Assembly (NCBI RefSeq): GCF_003461245.1
Contig: NZ_QTWS01000008.1
Location: forward strand, 42,660 to 106,659
Reading direction: 5' to 3'
DNA: 64,000 bases
From: Blautia sp. AF19-10LB
GTDB taxonomy: Bacteria; Bacillota; Clostridia; Lachnospirales; Lachnospiraceae
Made by a program: the position numbers and the translations under genes. The notes beneath the pieces are model-generated. The model ran no database searches. It was not told where the DNA came from and worked only from the letters and a program-made list of their open reading frames with translations. This document shows positions 9,000 to 17,713 of the stretch, piece by piece. Each line of letters starts with the position of its first letter. The first letter of the stretch is position 1.

Positions 9000-10466
9000 T
9001 CAGTCTCCATATCCTGACTTCGGGCGTTTCCCCAGAGTTACCTGCACAGTCTGTTCCTCGTACTGTCCATCCTCTGCCCTTGAAATCGTCACATCAACCG
9101 TCTCACCGGCTGCATAATAGACCATCTTGCTCTCAAGATCATCCCTGCCAGTAACTGCCTGTCCGTCAAATCCCGTGATGATGTCACCCTTCTGGATCCC
9201 TGCGTTCGCAGCAGCTTCACCTTCGCTTACTTCGCTTACAAAAACACCTACAGGCATGTCAAACATCTCCATTGTCTCAGAAGAAAGATCTACTGGTGTA
9301 ATTCCCAGATAAGACGCTTCCGAGCTGTCTACCTTGTCTCTTGTCTGACGGCTCATCAGTTCCTCCAGGATCGGCTGTGCTTTGGAAATCGGAATAGCAT
9401 ATCCCATTCCTTCTACTGCATTACTTGCAAACTTGGCTGAATTGATTCCGATAACCTCACCCTTCATGTTGAGAAGCGCACCACCACTGTTACCCGGGTT
9501 GATTGCCGCATCTGTCTGAATAAGTCCGGATCCGGTCGTATCATCTGTAGAAATGGTTCTGTTCAATGCGCTGATCCAGCCGGAAGTTACAGACTGTCCG
9601 TAACCAAGCGCATTACCAATTGCAACTACCTGCTCTCCAACATCCAGATCATCTGAAGTGTCAAGCTGTGCGATCTTAATACTGGAAAGTGTATCTGCCG
9701 GAATATCCGACTTCGCAACTGCGATCACCGCCAGATCGTTTGTCTCATCTGTTCCCTTGATCTTGGCACTGACAGCATCCTCTACATTGACATCTCCGGT
9801 GCTGTCAGAAGCAGTCTCTGCTGCTTCCTGCTCTGCGCTGACCACATCATCGCCCATAAAGCAGACACTTAAGGTCGTCGCTCCGGATACTACATGATTA
9901 TTGGTCGCGATCAGGAGTTCGTCGTCATTTTCCCCAACGATAATGCCTGATCCACTGCCCTCACTGGAATACTGCTGTGTGCTTCTGGAAGAAAATCCAA
10001 ATCCGAAATAATACGGAATTTCCTGAATGCTTACTGATGTGATCGCCACGACCGTCGGCATCGCTGCCCTGGCCACACTTGCTACACTTCCTGCTGTTCC
10101 CGTGGCAGCTGTGTCTTCCTGCCCTGTTCCTGAATCAGCAGATGCTTCTGTCACAAGCTGTGCTGTATCTATCTGTTCCTGCACGGTATCTGTCTGTGTC
10201 GTATCTGTTATAAAACCTGCTGCCAGATTCACACCCTGAAAAACAATGCCTGCTACCAGACCAAATACAACTGCAAGTCCAATCGTGGTGCCCAGTCTGT
10301 TCTGTGGTTTCTGTTTTCCTGGAGTCACTCTTTTATCTGATGTTCCTGAATTCTGCGTCGTTGTTCCCTGATGCATATGATAGTGTGCGTAGGAAGGCGG
10401 CACATTCGAATCTTCTACTGTCTTCTCATACTGCGGAGCCGAATTCCATCTTCTTTCATCGTCCAT
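9000..10466 (-). CDS. htrA: HtrA/DegP-family membrane-anchored serine protease
   Basis: 488 residues from the ATG at 10466, chosen because AAAGGAG lies just upstream; the open frame continues 18 codons further without a ribosome site. A cytoplasmic N-terminus (~60 residues) leads to one membrane segment (~61-85). An extracellular trypsin-like domain has the triad H191 (NNHVVSGA), D244 (TNDLAVIAV) and S327 (NPGNSGGALL). A PDZ domain closes the protein (about 385-480; GDIITGFDGQAV). HtrA proteases degrade or refold damaged exported proteins. An insert between His and Asp, rich in Asp, Ser and Glu (~205-235), is unusual. The next gene downstream is clpX, which pairs two quality-control proteins. 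Confidence 0.93.
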   Translation of the reverse strand: MDDERRWNSAPQYEKTVEDSNVPPSYAHYHMHQGTTTQNSGTSDKRVTPGKQKPQNRLGTTIGLAVVFGLVAGIVFQGVNLAAGFITDTTQTDTVQEQIDTAQLVTEASADSGTGQEDTAATGTAGSVASVARAAMPTVVAITSVSIQEIPYYFGFGFSSRSTQQYSSEGSGSGIIVGENDDELLIATNNHVVSGATTLSVCFMGDDVVSAEQEAAETASDSTGDVNVEDAVSAKIKGTDETNDLAVIAVAKSDIPADTLSSIKIAQLDTSDDLDVGEQVVAIGNALGYGQSVTSGWISALNRTISTDDTTGSGLIQTDAAINPGNSGGALLNMKGEVIGINSAKFASNAVEGMGYAIPISKAQPILEELMSRQTRDKVDSSEASYLGITPVDLSSETMEMFDMPVGVFVSEVSEGEAAANAGIQKGDIITGFDGQAVTGRDDLESKMVYYAAGETVDVTISRAEDGQYEEQTVQVTLGKRPKSGYGD

Positions 10467-10590
10467 CTTTCTGCTCCTTTCTCTTATCCTTTTCTTGTAT
10501 GAAAACAGTGTATCAGTCAATTGTGTTCAAAGTGTGATAACTCCTTTAAAAAAGCGTGTGTTGCTGTTTGTTTCCCTTCTCTCAGTCTGG

Positions 10591-11514
10591 TCAGAATGCC
10601 TTCCAGTAATAGGGACTCATTGTACACCACATAACGACTCTGCGAGGAAGTTTTTGATATTTTTTACCTGCCAGATATCCCGCATATTTGCATCCTGACT
10701 GCATGACAAAACCCGGGATCAGCCAGATCTTTCCTCTGGAAAGGAGATAGCGGAATGTCTGCTTCACCAGGCGGATGCCCTCACCTTCTGATTTCACCGA
10801 TGCAAAAATTTCCGGATGCTCTGCCTGTGAAACACCCAGGTCAAAGTTTCTGTGAAACTGCTGCATGCAGGAATAATTGTGAGAATGGATCACCTTTGCA
10901 TCTGCGGCATAGGCGATCCCGTATCCTGCCTGGATCAGATTTCCGGCATAGATCATATCCTCATTAAAGATTGTCCGCTCTACAAAGCCTCCAAGCTTCT
11001 CAAAAATATCTTTCTTATAAGCAGCACATACATTGGAGCAGAAATATGTCTTGATACCATACCTGGGAAGATCAGCCTTCGTCTTAACGCAGGAAATTTC
11101 CGGATAGTTGAAAGATCTCGTGTAACGCTCCACAAAACTACACTCGGCATTCGGAAGCTGTCTGGCATAGGCAGCCCCGATCTGCTCATCAGAACAAAGT
11201 GCTCCTGTCAGATTCTGAATCAGCTCTTTGTCTGCCGGAAGTGCATCCTGTGTCATAAATACCATGATATCTGCCTCAGACAGCGCGGCTGCTTTTTTCC
11301 TGGTGCCGCCGTGATCAAATTCTGCTTTCGGGATATGATGAACTTCCAGAAATGGATATTTCTCATCCCATTCTTTATTCCAGAATTTCTCCTCTGTATT
11401 CATTATGATGATTCTGTGGATCGGGCAGCTCTGTTTCTGAAGACGCTCGATCAGCCTGCCAAATTCTTTTCCCGGGCGATATGTGGGAATGATCACATCT
11501 GTTGTTTTTTCCAT
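10591..11514 (-). CDS. GT2 glycosyltransferase, rhamnosyltransferase-like
   Basis: 307 residues. GT-A fold with the start DVIIPTYRPG and the region MVFMTQDALPADKELI, where a metal-binding acidic motif is expected (TQDALP here). GTRKKAA and IFNEDMIYAGNL fit bacterial rhamnosyltransferase-type GT2s. The ATG at 11514 has GGAG 9 nt upstream, while the one five codons earlier has none. It has no membrane segment and presumably acts at the cytoplasmic membrane face. It lies downstream of the LCP gene, separated by a hairpin (11536-11570), so it may be part of the same polysaccharide operon. Donor and acceptor cannot be read from sequence. Confidence 0.85.
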   Translation of the reverse strand: MEKTTDVIIPTYRPGKEFGRLIERLQKQSCPIHRIIIMNTEEKFWNKEWDEKYPFLEVHHIPKAEFDHGGTRKKAAALSEADIMVFMTQDALPADKELIQNLTGALCSDEQIGAAYARQLPNAECSFVERYTRSFNYPEISCVKTKADLPRYGIKTYFCSNVCAAYKKDIFEKLGGFVERTIFNEDMIYAGNLIQAGYGIAYAADAKVIHSHNYSCMQQFHRNFDLGVSQAEHPEIFASVKSEGEGIRLVKQTFRYLLSRGKIWLIPGFVMQSGCKYAGYLAGKKYQKLPRRVVMWCTMSPYYWKAF

Positions 11515-11535
11515 TGTATAAATCTCCATTTATAA

Positions 11536-11570
11536 CAGAAGGGAATTCCTGCCTGAGAAATTCCCTTCTG
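11536..11570 (-). terminator. Intergenic 12-bp perfect hairpin after the LCP gene
   Basis: CAGAAGGGAATT (11536-11547) and AATTCCCTTCTG (11559-11570) with an 11-nt loop. On the minus strand it is followed by GTTATAAA rather than a run of T. It is therefore a weak terminator or an RNA-processing/stability element between the LCP and GT2 genes. Confidence 0.5.
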
Positions 11571-11596
11571 ATCATCTTATATCATTGTTTCGTAGC

Positions 11597-13132
11597 TTAA
11601 GCTGCTTCTACGGATTCTGTTGCAATGTCTTCACCGCCGCCGTCTCCGCCATAATCAGGTTCGGAGTAATCACCGCCGTCATCGCCGCCGGAAGTATCTC
11701 CTCCGGTTGTATCTCCTCCGCCATAATCATCGCCGCCAGAAGTATCTCCTCCGGTTGTATCTCCTCCGTTATAATCATCACCACCGGAAGTATCTCCTCC
11801 GGTTGTATCTCCTCCGGTGTAATCATCACCGCCAGAGGTATCTCCTCCGGTTGTATCTCCTCCGGTCGTATCTCCTCCGGTTGTATCTCCTCCGGTTGTA
11901 TCTCCTCCGGTGTAATCATTATCAGTGCTTCCACTGTCGTCACTTCCGGCAGTATTTTCCCATGTTGTTCCGTTATTCTCATAAATAACGGTATCATTTG
12001 CACTGTTTTCCTCGGTTACTTTCTGTGTATCATCCAGACTTGCCTCACCGCCGACGATTTCAAGGATTCTCTGGCTGTTTGCAAGTACTGTTGCAGAAGG
12101 TGTATAGTTCGGATCGTCATACAAGAATTTGTGAAGTTCAATAACGTTTGACTCCAGTGAGGTCGGCACGATAACGCTTCCCTTAACATTGGAGAACTTG
12201 AAAGAACTTGGAAAACCGGTTGTATCGTTGACGCTGTATCCGATGAGTGTCGGAAGCATCTGAAGGATCTCTGTCTTGTCCATGGAAGTGGTTACCATCG
12301 GGAATACATCATCCATGATCTTGAAGATCGTGCTCAGTCCTGCTGATTTTGCTTTGTCAACGATCATCTGGATAACTTTTCGCTGACGTTCTGTACGTCC
12401 CATATCCAGGCTTGCTGTATAACGGATACGGCAGTAAGAAGTTGCCTGTACACCGTTCAGATGGTAAGTATACTGGATTTTTTCGATGTCCTCCGGTTCT
12501 TCCGGAAGTTCGATCGGTGTGTAATCTTTTTCTGTTTCTTCTGCGGTTTCCACACAGTAGTTGTTCATATGAACGATCTCTGCATAGGACATATCCATAT
12601 CCAGACCGCCAAGGTCATCAATAATGGTTGTCAGCGCATTGAAGTTTACGGTCGCGTAATCAGAAATATTCAGGTCAAGGTTTGTATTCAGCATGGTGAT
12701 TGCCTGCTCTGCTTCTCCATAAGCATATGCGGCATTTGCCTTAGAATAGGTTTCCTTGTCACTGAATCCCATGTTCAGAAGTGTATCACGGTAAACAGAT
12801 GCAAGTTTAACGTCCTTGGTGTCGTTGTTGACACTTGCAATAATAATTGTATCACTGTTTTCTCCACCAAGAGCAGTGTTCTTGTCACGGTGGTCAATAC
12901 CAAACAGAGCGTATGTGGTATATCCGGTCAGTGTGGAGGTCTCAGAATCAATGGAATCCTGTACTTCCTGGTTTACCTGGATCTTGCTTTCGTCCAATAC
13001 CGGCTGCTGGATCTTGTCCAGTTTGGTATTCAGCTGACCGTAAACATAAAGTCCGCCGATAAATACCAGAAGTACAATGATCTCAACCGCAAAAAGTATC
13101 TTTTTCTTTTTTGATTTTGGTTTTCTTGCCAT
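11597..13132 (-). CDS. LytR-CpsA-Psr (LCP) family wall-polymer ligase with repetitive tail
   Basis: 511 residues. A lysine-rich N-terminus and one membrane segment (11-31) are followed by the extracellular LCP domain: GIDHRDKN, NSDTIIIASVN, LASVYRDTL and RIRYTASLDMGRTERQRKVI contain the conserved Asp/Arg residues that bind the polyprenyl-pyrophosphate group. LCP proteins move finished polymers from undecaprenyl pyrophosphate to peptidoglycan. Residues ~409-487 are Gly-Asp-Thr/Ser repeats, a flexible acidic tail not needed for catalysis in the family. The gene lies 16 bp after the WbaP-type gene, which fits polymer initiation and attachment being made together. Confidence 0.93.
   Translation of the reverse strand: MARKPKSKKKKILFAVEIIVLLVFIGGLYVYGQLNTKLDKIQQPVLDESKIQVNQEVQDSIDSETSTLTGYTTYALFGIDHRDKNTALGGENSDTIIIASVNNDTKDVKLASVYRDTLLNMGFSDKETYSKANAAYAYGEAEQAITMLNTNLDLNISDYATVNFNALTTIIDDLGGLDMDMSYAEIVHMNNYCVETAEETEKDYTPIELPEEPEDIEKIQYTYHLNGVQATSYCRIRYTASLDMGRTERQRKVIQMIVDKAKSAGLSTIFKIMDDVFPMVTTSMDKTEILQMLPTLIGYSVNDTTGFPSSFKFSNVKGSVIVPTSLESNVIELHKFLYDDPNYTPSATVLANSQRILEIVGGEASLDDTQKVTEENSANDTVIYENNGTTWENTAGSDDSGSTDNDYTGGDTTGGDTTGGDTTGGDTTGGDTSGGDDYTGGDTTGGDTSGGDDYNGGDTTGGDTSGGDDYGGGDTTGGDTSGGDDGGDYSEPDYGGDGGGEDIATESVEAA
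11672..11908 (-). repeat. Tandem coding repeat in the LCP tail
   Basis: A 15-bp unit coding GGDTT is repeated. It is built into a 48-bp higher-order unit coding GGDTTGGDTSGGDDY plus one variable residue (T, N or G), present about four times, after extra GGDTT copies. The in-frame copies keep the reading frame if the number changes, so length variation between strains is expected. Confidence 0.9.
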
Positions 13133-13148
13133 CTTTTCTCCTTCTTAC

Positions 13149-14552
13149 TTAATATGCATTTTTGTTAATAAAGCCTTTGAAAATTGTCAGGAACAAAATC
13201 TTTATGTCAAATCCGATGCTCCAGTTCTCAATGTAGTACAGGTCACAGTCTATACGCTTCCTGATGGATGTATCTCCGCGGTAACCATTGACCTGTGCCC
13301 ATCCTGTAAGTCCGGGACGCACCTGATGCTTGACCATGTATCTCGGTATTTCCTCACGGAATTTCTCTACAAAGAAAGGTCTTTCCGGTCTTGGTCCTAC
13401 CAGGCTCATATCGCCTTTCAGAATATTAAAAAGCTGTGGAAGTTCATCGATACTTGTCCTTCGCATGAACTTGCCGATTCCGGTAACTCTCGGGTCGTTT
13501 TTGACCGTCCACGCTTTACGCTCCTCGGCCTCCGGCTGAATCTCCATGGAACGGAATTTGTACATACGGAAAGTCTTGTTGTGAAGTCCCACTCTCTCCT
13601 GCTTATAGATCAGCGGTCCTGGTGAGGTCAGCTTGATAAGGATACACATCAGAAGCATGACCGGCGAAGAAACAATAATCGCCATAATAGAACCTACAAC
13701 ATCCATAGTTCTCTTGACCATGGCATTAAATGTATTACTCAGCGGCACATAACGGATATTGATCACCGGAAGTCCCAGTATATCCTCCGTATATGGCTTT
13801 GTAGGAATGATCTTATTGTAGTCCGGAATAAACTTCGTGTGTACTCCGGATTTCTCGCACATTGCAACGATCTCCTCCAGACGATAATATTCACTTAATC
13901 CCAATGTAATTGCAATCTCATCCAGTCTGTTTGCAGGAAGGATCACGGTCAGATTCGCAATACGTCCGATCACCTTTACTCCATTATAGAGGGTTCCCGC
14001 CGGTACATTGTCATCCAGAATTCCACGGACGATATATCCCCACTGAGGATTCTCCTTAATTCTGTCAATGTACTCTTCCGCTGCACGGCTGTAACCTACC
14101 AGCAGTATCTGCTTCTGGTTCAGTCCCCTCTTTCGCATATCCTTAAGGATAGAATAGATCAGAAGTCTGACTCCCCATTCCATAAAGATGTTAACTACAC
14201 AGAAAATATAGACCGTAAGTCTGGAAAAATCAGGCTCTCCGATCATATAAAGACTGAATACTACAAGAAGAAGTCCCAGAACATTTGCCTTGACAATATT
14301 GGCAAGCACAAGCCGCCGCCCCTGCAGATGCAAAGGTTCATACAAGGTAAACGCCTGGTATAGCAGCAGATAGCCCGGAATAATAAAGATCAGGGCAAAC
14401 ATATACTGCTCAAACGCCAGTGCCCGGACTGCCGAATACGAAAACGGTCCGATAAAACGGATCATCCACGCAAGGACATAAGCAACCGCAATTACAACGG
14501 CATCAATTAACATCTGGAGACGACTGAAATTCTTCTGATTATCCTGAATCAA
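13149..14552 (-). CDS. Undecaprenyl-phosphate sugar phosphotransferase (WbaP/CpsE type)
   Basis: 467 residues. Starts polysaccharide assembly by moving a hexose-1-phosphate from a nucleotide sugar to undecaprenyl phosphate. Several N-terminal membrane helices (~12-125) and a Rossmann-like domain (QILLVGYSRAAEEYI) precede the C-terminal bacterial sugar-transferase domain. That domain has the marks KRTMDVVGS, YKFRSM, RRTSIDELPQLFNIL and GDMSLVGPRPE. The sugar (glucose, galactose or other) is not predictable. The start is a TTG at 14552 with GAGGTGA in front. A 118-bp upstream gap holds TTGAC-A-GTCAA, a small palindrome near TATTATAA that could be a promoter/operator. Confidence 0.93.
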   Translation of the reverse strand: MIQDNQKNFSRLQMLIDAVVIAVAYVLAWMIRFIGPFSYSAVRALAFEQYMFALIFIIPGYLLLYQAFTLYEPLHLQGRRLVLANIVKANVLGLLLVVFSLYMIGEPDFSRLTVYIFCVVNIFMEWGVRLLIYSILKDMRKRGLNQKQILLVGYSRAAEEYIDRIKENPQWGYIVRGILDDNVPAGTLYNGVKVIGRIANLTVILPANRLDEIAITLGLSEYYRLEEIVAMCEKSGVHTKFIPDYNKIIPTKPYTEDILGLPVINIRYVPLSNTFNAMVKRTMDVVGSIMAIIVSSPVMLLMCILIKLTSPGPLIYKQERVGLHNKTFRMYKFRSMEIQPEAEERKAWTVKNDPRVTGIGKFMRRTSIDELPQLFNILKGDMSLVGPRPERPFFVEKFREEIPRYMVKHQVRPGLTGWAQVNGYRGDTSIRKRIDCDLYYIENWSIGFDIKILFLTIFKGFINKNAY

Positions 14553-14670
14553 TTTCTGTCACCTCACTGTTTCATTATGTGTGTTTATCTTATAATAGTT
14601 GACTGTCAAAATCAATAAAATACCAAATTTTATTTTATAAAATTTAGCTCTGCGATCTGTAAATCCGCCT

Positions 14671-15624
14671 TTACGCAGTAAATCTGACAAAAATATTCTT
14701 CCATAATTCCAGCTGAATCCTGGCATAATTTGGCAGATGTTTCATCGAAAACGGGACTTTTCGACCCTTGTGGCTGATGGAAAATCCATTCTTTATACCT
14801 GCCAGATATTCTTTGCCCATGCCCTTGACAGCAAAAAACAAAAACTTGATCAAAAATCCTGCTGCCAGGAACGGAAGATTCAGAATAATCTGAAGCAGCG
14901 GCATATTTTTGTAGATCAGATAAACGTTGTTTCTTGAAGAATATCTGGTCTTGAAATAATTATACCTGGATCCGCTCGTGCCGCTTCCCACATGGTAAAC
15001 GACCGCCTTTGGCGCATACCAGTTCTCGTAACCGTAGATCCTTGCACGGTATCCGATATCCGTATCTTCCAGATATGCAAAATGTTCTTCGTCAAAATAT
15101 CCAATCTTTTCAAAAAGTTTTCTTCTGTAGATCGCAGCACCGCCGCAGGAGGAAAATATCTGTTCTTCCTTCTCATACGTATGGATATCCCTGCCCTTGC
15201 CTCTCGCAAAAGACCAGCCAAGTGCATTGTAGAAATTGCCTGCATCATCCAGGCGGTCTCTGTCATGATACTGCACCATTCTCGCCGCACAGGAAAAAGC
15301 TCTCTTGTGCCTGCGGATCGCGGCGACCATCTCTTCCAGAAAATCCTCTTTCACTTCTGTATCATTGTTCAGAAGAAGGACATACGGTGCTCTGGAAGCT
15401 TTGATCCCTTCATTAACTGCCTTGCAGAAACCATAATTTTCAGGCAGTTCAATGATATGCACCCACGGATAATTGCCCGCAACGAAAGAACAGCTTCCGT
15501 CAGAAGAACCATTATCCACAAAGATCACTTCGAAATTTTTGAGTGTCTGCCCTTCCAGACTTGCAAGTACGCTGTCCAGAAACGCAATTCCATTATAATT
15601 CGGTATGACAACCGATACTTCCAT
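14671..15624 (-). CDS. GT2 glycosyltransferase, rhamnosyltransferase-like with C-terminal membrane-associated segment
   Basis: 317 residues. N-terminal GT-A domain with VSVVIPNYNG, VDNGSSDGS and the metal-binding region LLLNNDTEV. LEDTDIGYRARIYGYENWY fits the acceptor/catalytic region of RfbF-like GT2s. A hydrophobic segment (LLQIILNLPFLAAGFLIKFL, about 241-260) near the C-terminus should attach it to the membrane. It begins 1 bp after the tandem GT2 upstream, so they are coupled. The role is chain extension of the wall polysaccharide, with unknown linkage. Confidence 0.87.
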   Translation of the reverse strand: MEVSVVIPNYNGIAFLDSVLASLEGQTLKNFEVIFVDNGSSDGSCSFVAGNYPWVHIIELPENYGFCKAVNEGIKASRAPYVLLLNNDTEVKEDFLEEMVAAIRRHKRAFSCAARMVQYHDRDRLDDAGNFYNALGWSFARGKGRDIHTYEKEEQIFSSCGGAAIYRRKLFEKIGYFDEEHFAYLEDTDIGYRARIYGYENWYAPKAVVYHVGSGTSGSRYNYFKTRYSSRNNVYLIYKNMPLLQIILNLPFLAAGFLIKFLFFAVKGMGKEYLAGIKNGFSISHKGRKVPFSMKHLPNYARIQLELWKNIFVRFTA

Positions 15625-15625
15625 A

Positions 15626-17491
15626 TTATTTCTCCTTATTCTCCATTCCCCGGATCGGACGAAGGGAGTAATTCCATTTGGTCAGAGACAGATTCTTGTT
15701 ATAGTAAGGATCACCTTTCCTGAGGATGTCGATCCACTGACAGCGCATGTATTCAATTTCTTCCTGAAAACGTCTGACCTTCGCCTCGCTGTCCTCTGCA
15801 CCTCTCGTCTTGGATTCCATATGATATAACTGAACATATGGATCATACACGATCAGACTTCCATTCTTACGAACTTTCAGACACAGATCCACATCGTTAA
15901 ATGCAACAGACAGTTTCTCTGTAAATCCGCCTGCTTCCTCAAATGCACTGCGCTTCATCATCATGCACGCCGCAGTCACAGCACTCATATCCTGAAGGAT
16001 CGAAGCCTTGTGGAGATACCCGGTTCTGTTCGCCGGCATGTCAACAAACATATGGCCTGCAATGCCGCCGATACCGATCACACAGCCTGCATGCTGGATC
16101 GTATTGTCCGGATAGATCAGCTTCACGCCGACCACCCCGACCTCTCCTCGCTGGCAGACACCGAGCATTTCTTTGATCCAGCCCGGTGTGATCACCGTCA
16201 CATCATTGTTAAGGAACAGTAAGTAATCGCCCTTTGCATGGCGGACACCATAGTTGTTGATGGCAGAATAGTTGAATTCCTTCTTCCATCTGAGCAGACG
16301 GATCTTTGGATCTCTGGAGAGTTCTTTGTAATAATGAAAAATCTCCTCGGAAGTACTGTTATTCTCAATGATCAGGATCTCGTAATTCTGATATTCTGTT
16401 TTTTCCCTGATGGATTCTATGCATGCCTGTAAGGATTCCTTCTCATCCTTATTTGGGATGATGATAGAAACCATAGGCTCTCCGTGGACCGGATATTTCA
16501 CGCGGAAAAATCCAAGATCCGGTGTATGGCTTACTTCACCCTCTACGCCCACGCGCTTGAGGTGTGCTTCGATTGCTCTTTTGCCTGCATCAAACGCATA
16601 CATCTTGCTGGCAGGATTATCTGCAGTCGATGCCTTGTGTGTACGCCAATGATAAACGATCTCCGGTACATGTCCGACTCTGCCGGAAGCTTCCTCCACA
16701 CAGCGGAAAATAAAGTCATGATCCTGTGCCCCGTCAAATTCCTGACGGAAACCGCCGACCTTATCCACGATAGTCTTGCGGACTACAAAAAAGTGGCAGA
16801 TATAGTTGTTGGACCTCAGGAGATCCAGGTTGAAATCCGGTTTCAGATGAGGCTGGAAATGTTCACTTAAGTCTGTTGTGACCTTGTCCTCGTCTGTGTA
16901 AACGGCATCCAGTTCTCTGTCCTCATTGAGTTTCTTAACGATCTCATAAAGGGCATTCGGTGCCAGAAGGTCATCGTGATCCAGAAGACCCACAAACTCT
17001 CCTGATGCCATCGTAAGTGCCGCATTGGTATTTCCTGCGATTCCCAGATTCTCGCCCAGATCTCTGACGCAGATCCTCCGATCTGCTGACGCATATTCCT
17101 TAAGGATGGCTGTCATCTCCGTATCATCCGGACTTCCATTTGCAATACAGAGTTCCCAGTTCGGATAGGTCTGGTCAAGAAGTGACTGGATCATCTGGCG
17201 CAGAAAAACCTCCGGTGTACGGAATGCCGGCACAGCAACACTGATCCGCGGTGTGTATGCAAACTTATGTTTCTTCTGCTTCTCAAGTTCCGCCTTATCC
17301 GGAATATACGCTTCATACCACGGACCATAGGGAACTTCTTCCGGCTCAAAACGTTCATGGAGACGGATCCAGAATTCCTTCGGTCCATAGTGCTTCAGAT
17401 AGCGGAAGCCCTTCTGGATCGTGTAGGGATTCAGTTTCTTGAGCATGCGTCCCCACTGGATCCCGCCTCCTGCCTGTTGTTTTTTATTCAT
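15626..17491 (-). CDS. Two-domain (tandem) GT2 glycosyltransferase
   Basis: 621 residues with two GT-A domains. The first (about 83-320) starts ISVAVPAFRTPE and has LLDHDDLLAPNALYE; the second (about 343-590) starts VSIIIPNKDEKESL and has LLFLNNDVTV and VAFNDVDLCLKVR. A short positively charged N-terminus precedes them. The layout matches the two large GTs at 22426 and 24893, which are paralogues. Two active sites in one chain suggest alternate addition of two sugars or linkages. It heads the operon running left to the LCP gene. The 222 bp upstream show no clear promoter. Confidence 0.88.
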   Translation of the reverse strand: MNKKQQAGGGIQWGRMLKKLNPYTIQKGFRYLKHYGPKEFWIRLHERFEPEEVPYGPWYEAYIPDKAELEKQKKHKFAYTPRISVAVPAFRTPEVFLRQMIQSLLDQTYPNWELCIANGSPDDTEMTAILKEYASADRRICVRDLGENLGIAGNTNAALTMASGEFVGLLDHDDLLAPNALYEIVKKLNEDRELDAVYTDEDKVTTDLSEHFQPHLKPDFNLDLLRSNNYICHFFVVRKTIVDKVGGFRQEFDGAQDHDFIFRCVEEASGRVGHVPEIVYHWRTHKASTADNPASKMYAFDAGKRAIEAHLKRVGVEGEVSHTPDLGFFRVKYPVHGEPMVSIIIPNKDEKESLQACIESIREKTEYQNYEILIIENNSTSEEIFHYYKELSRDPKIRLLRWKKEFNYSAINNYGVRHAKGDYLLFLNNDVTVITPGWIKEMLGVCQRGEVGVVGVKLIYPDNTIQHAGCVIGIGGIAGHMFVDMPANRTGYLHKASILQDMSAVTAACMMMKRSAFEEAGGFTEKLSVAFNDVDLCLKVRKNGSLIVYDPYVQLYHMESKTRGAEDSEAKVRRFQEEIEYMRCQWIDILRKGDPYYNKNLSLTKWNYSLRPIRGMENKEK

Positions 17492-17713
17492 ATATTGTGT
17501 CCTCAGACTTTACTTATTTGTTACTGCTCACAGCAACACATATTTTACAATAATTTTACTCATAATCGGCTTTATTTTATCATTCCAGGCCTATTTTTGC
17601 AAGGGGCTATATCATTCTGCTTGAATTGCGTCGAAAAATGGGATATGATATGAATTGATATGTATTTTTTGTTAAAAACGACACACTATTTTATCAGTCA
17701 CAGGAGATAGATT

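Noticed and set aside
9000-10520. HtrA start 18 codons upstream of the chosen ATG
   Set aside because: No ribosome site before it, while the internal ATG has AAAGGAG at good spacing; the extra residues also cover the likely promoter area.
11620-11988. Plus- and minus-strand repetitive frames (Arg/Leu-rich, Pro/Glu/Ile-rich) over the LCP tail
   Set aside because: Other-frame readings of the in-frame Gly-Asp-Thr repeat. The repeat is also not a CRISPR array: units are contiguous and coding, with no spacers.
14553-14670. Perfect TTGACA as the -35 of the WbaP-type gene
   Set aside because: The nearby TATTAT and TATAAG are at wrong spacing for that hexamer; the TTGAC-A-GTCAA palindrome is noted in the gene entry instead.
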